DNA of 52,813 nucleotides from Bacteroidaceae bacterium. GTDB lineage: Bacteria > Bacteroidota > Bacteroidia > Bacteroidales > Bacteroidaceae. Of this stretch, positions 51,878 to 52,813 are shown in pieces; within the stretch, counting starts at the first letter, position 1; each line of letters starts with the position of its first letter. Made by a program: the position numbers and the translations under genes. A model generated the notes under the pieces. It was not told the origin of the DNA, made no database searches, and saw only the letters and a program-made list of their open reading frames with translations. The DNA lies in the NCBI GenBank assembly GCA_016292545.1, contig JAEDIG010000003.1, positions 1 through 52,813 of the forward strand, in the 5' to 3' direction.

Positions 51878-52686
51878 AGACTCTACCCAATTGCAAGATC
51901 AACCTTGGTCTCAACATCCTGTCGCGCCGCACCGACGGCTACCACAATCTACACACAGTTTTCTATCCCATACCCTTGTGCGACGAACTGCAGGTCGACG
52001 AGGCACAGGCCGACGAGATGATCGTGGGTGGCATTCCGCTCGATTCGTCGCCCACCGACAATCTGGTGTGGCGCGTGGTGTGCCTGCTGCGCGACAAGGG
52101 CTACCACATCCCTCCCGTCAGGGTGAACCTCACCAAGCACATCCCCAGCGGAGCAGGGCTGGGCGGTGGAAGCAGCGATGCCGCCTTCATGATGAAGATG
52201 CTCAACGAGATGTTCTCGCTCCACCTCTCCGACGAAAAGATGGAGGAGTACCTGTCCTCCCTGGGTGCCGACTGCGCCGTGTTTGTGCGCAACAGGCCGG
52301 TCTTTGCCGAGGGCATAGGCAATATATTCACACAGATTCCTGTGTCGCTTTCCGGCATGTATCTGCTGTTGGCCAAACCGTCGGACCACATCAGCACGCG
52401 CGAGGCGTATGCTGCCGTCAGCCCCGGTGAGCCGGCCATGCAGCTGCGCCAGGTGATGACCTTGCCCATTGCCGAGTGGGCAGGCCGTCTGGTGAACGAT
52501 TTCGAGCGCAGCGTGTTCCCCCGCCATCCCCGTGTGGCGGCCCTTCTCGACCGCTTTTATGAGATGGGGGCCGTATACGCCTCGATGAGCGGCAGCGGCA
52601 GCGCCGTGTTTGCCCTCTTCCAGGAGCCTGCCTCGTTCGACGGCTCCTTCAGCGACTGCTTCATCTTCTCGTGCCGCCTGCCCTAG
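51874..52686 (+). CDS. ispE: 4-diphosphocytidyl-2-C-methyl-D-erythritol kinase
   Basis: The 270-residue GHMP kinase phosphorylates CDP-methylerythritol in the MEP isoprenoid pathway. CKINLGLNILSRRTDGYHNL at the N-terminus and the ATP loop IPSGAGLGGGSSDAAF are diagnostic, as is SGSGSAVFALF near the end. Its start overlaps the lipid-kinase stop by 4 nt, indicating one transcript. Confidence 0.95.
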   Translation: MKTLPNCKINLGLNILSRRTDGYHNLHTVFYPIPLCDELQVDEAQADEMIVGGIPLDSSPTDNLVWRVVCLLRDKGYHIPPVRVNLTKHIPSGAGLGGGSSDAAFMMKMLNEMFSLHLSDEKMEEYLSSLGADCAVFVRNRPVFAEGIGNIFTQIPVSLSGMYLLLAKPSDHISTREAYAAVSPGEPAMQLRQVMTLPIAEWAGRLVNDFERSVFPRHPRVAALLDRFYEMGAVYASMSGSGSAVFALFQEPASFDGSFSDCFIFSCRLP

Positions 52687-52813
52687 GGCATTTTTCCGGG
52701 AGCAAATAATTTTTTTCAACTTTCGCAAGTTCAATTTCGTTGTGAATGAGCGTATGAGCACGCCCCGAAGGGTAGGGTGTTCAAAATAGGCTTCAAAAAC
52801 CTACGCATTTTTT
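52687..52813. other. Terminal gap without a recognised gene
   Basis: These 127 nt after ispE hold a small AACTT/AAGTT hairpin (52718-52731) next to a T run, then unassigned sequence to the edge. No coding start is convincing. Confidence 0.5.

Overview
The window looks like a chromosomal segment of a high-GC member of the Bacteroidales, most likely Prevotellaceae. This is inferred from gene content and promoter style; there is no rRNA here. Almost every transcription unit starts behind a TAnnTTTG -7 box, the Bacteroidota consensus, and clear Shine-Dalgarno sites are rare. Gene content agrees: a SusC/SusD pair, GH97, serine palmitoyltransferase for sphingolipids, Kdo synthesis, M64 and C1 peptidases, an HU-HIG/DUF3987/DUF4248 locus and a 'smalltalk' peptide.

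Layout. 1-30.9 kb is mostly core metabolism: cinA C-terminal domain (cut by the window edge), DUF389 membrane protein, Gfo/Idh/MocA oxidoreductase and a GH97 glycosidase; an opine-dehydrogenase-like enzyme; a TPR protein with a periplasmic-binding-like lipoprotein; pgk; nth; a secreted GH18/M64/C1 set; kdsA-kdsD plus a secreted phospholipase-D-like protein; a MaoC hydratase; dapA; ligA facing a BRCT protein; tRNA-Gly(TCC); a membrane-bound winged-helix regulator upstream of an outer-membrane barrel protein; carB and fabI.

31.0-39.4 kb is accessory. It holds a minus-strand HU-HIG locus (two small conserved proteins, DUF3987, CHC2/TOPRIM primase, DUF4248, HU-HIG protein with a B-repeat tail, small membrane proteins). 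It contains a 22-bp inverted repeat flanking an AT-rich core. Next to it is a self-contained two-gene cassette with its own promoter and terminator: a 752-aa long prokaryotic Argonaute whose PIWI catalytic Asp positions read Gly and Tyr, followed 15 nt later by a 337-aa protein I do not recognise. This Argonaute-partner pair is my best candidate for an undescribed defence system.

39.5-49.3 kb is one tightly coupled minus-strand operon. It opens with a secreted 1202-aa double protease, in which a complete S8 subtilisin triad is followed by a DPP-IV-type propeller and a complete S9 triad. SusC, SusD, a small lipoprotein and two secreted proteins follow. I read it as a peptide-harvesting system. 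49.5-52.7 kb has spt divergent from a DAGK-family lipid kinase that overlaps ispE, a sphingolipid/isoprenoid neighbourhood.
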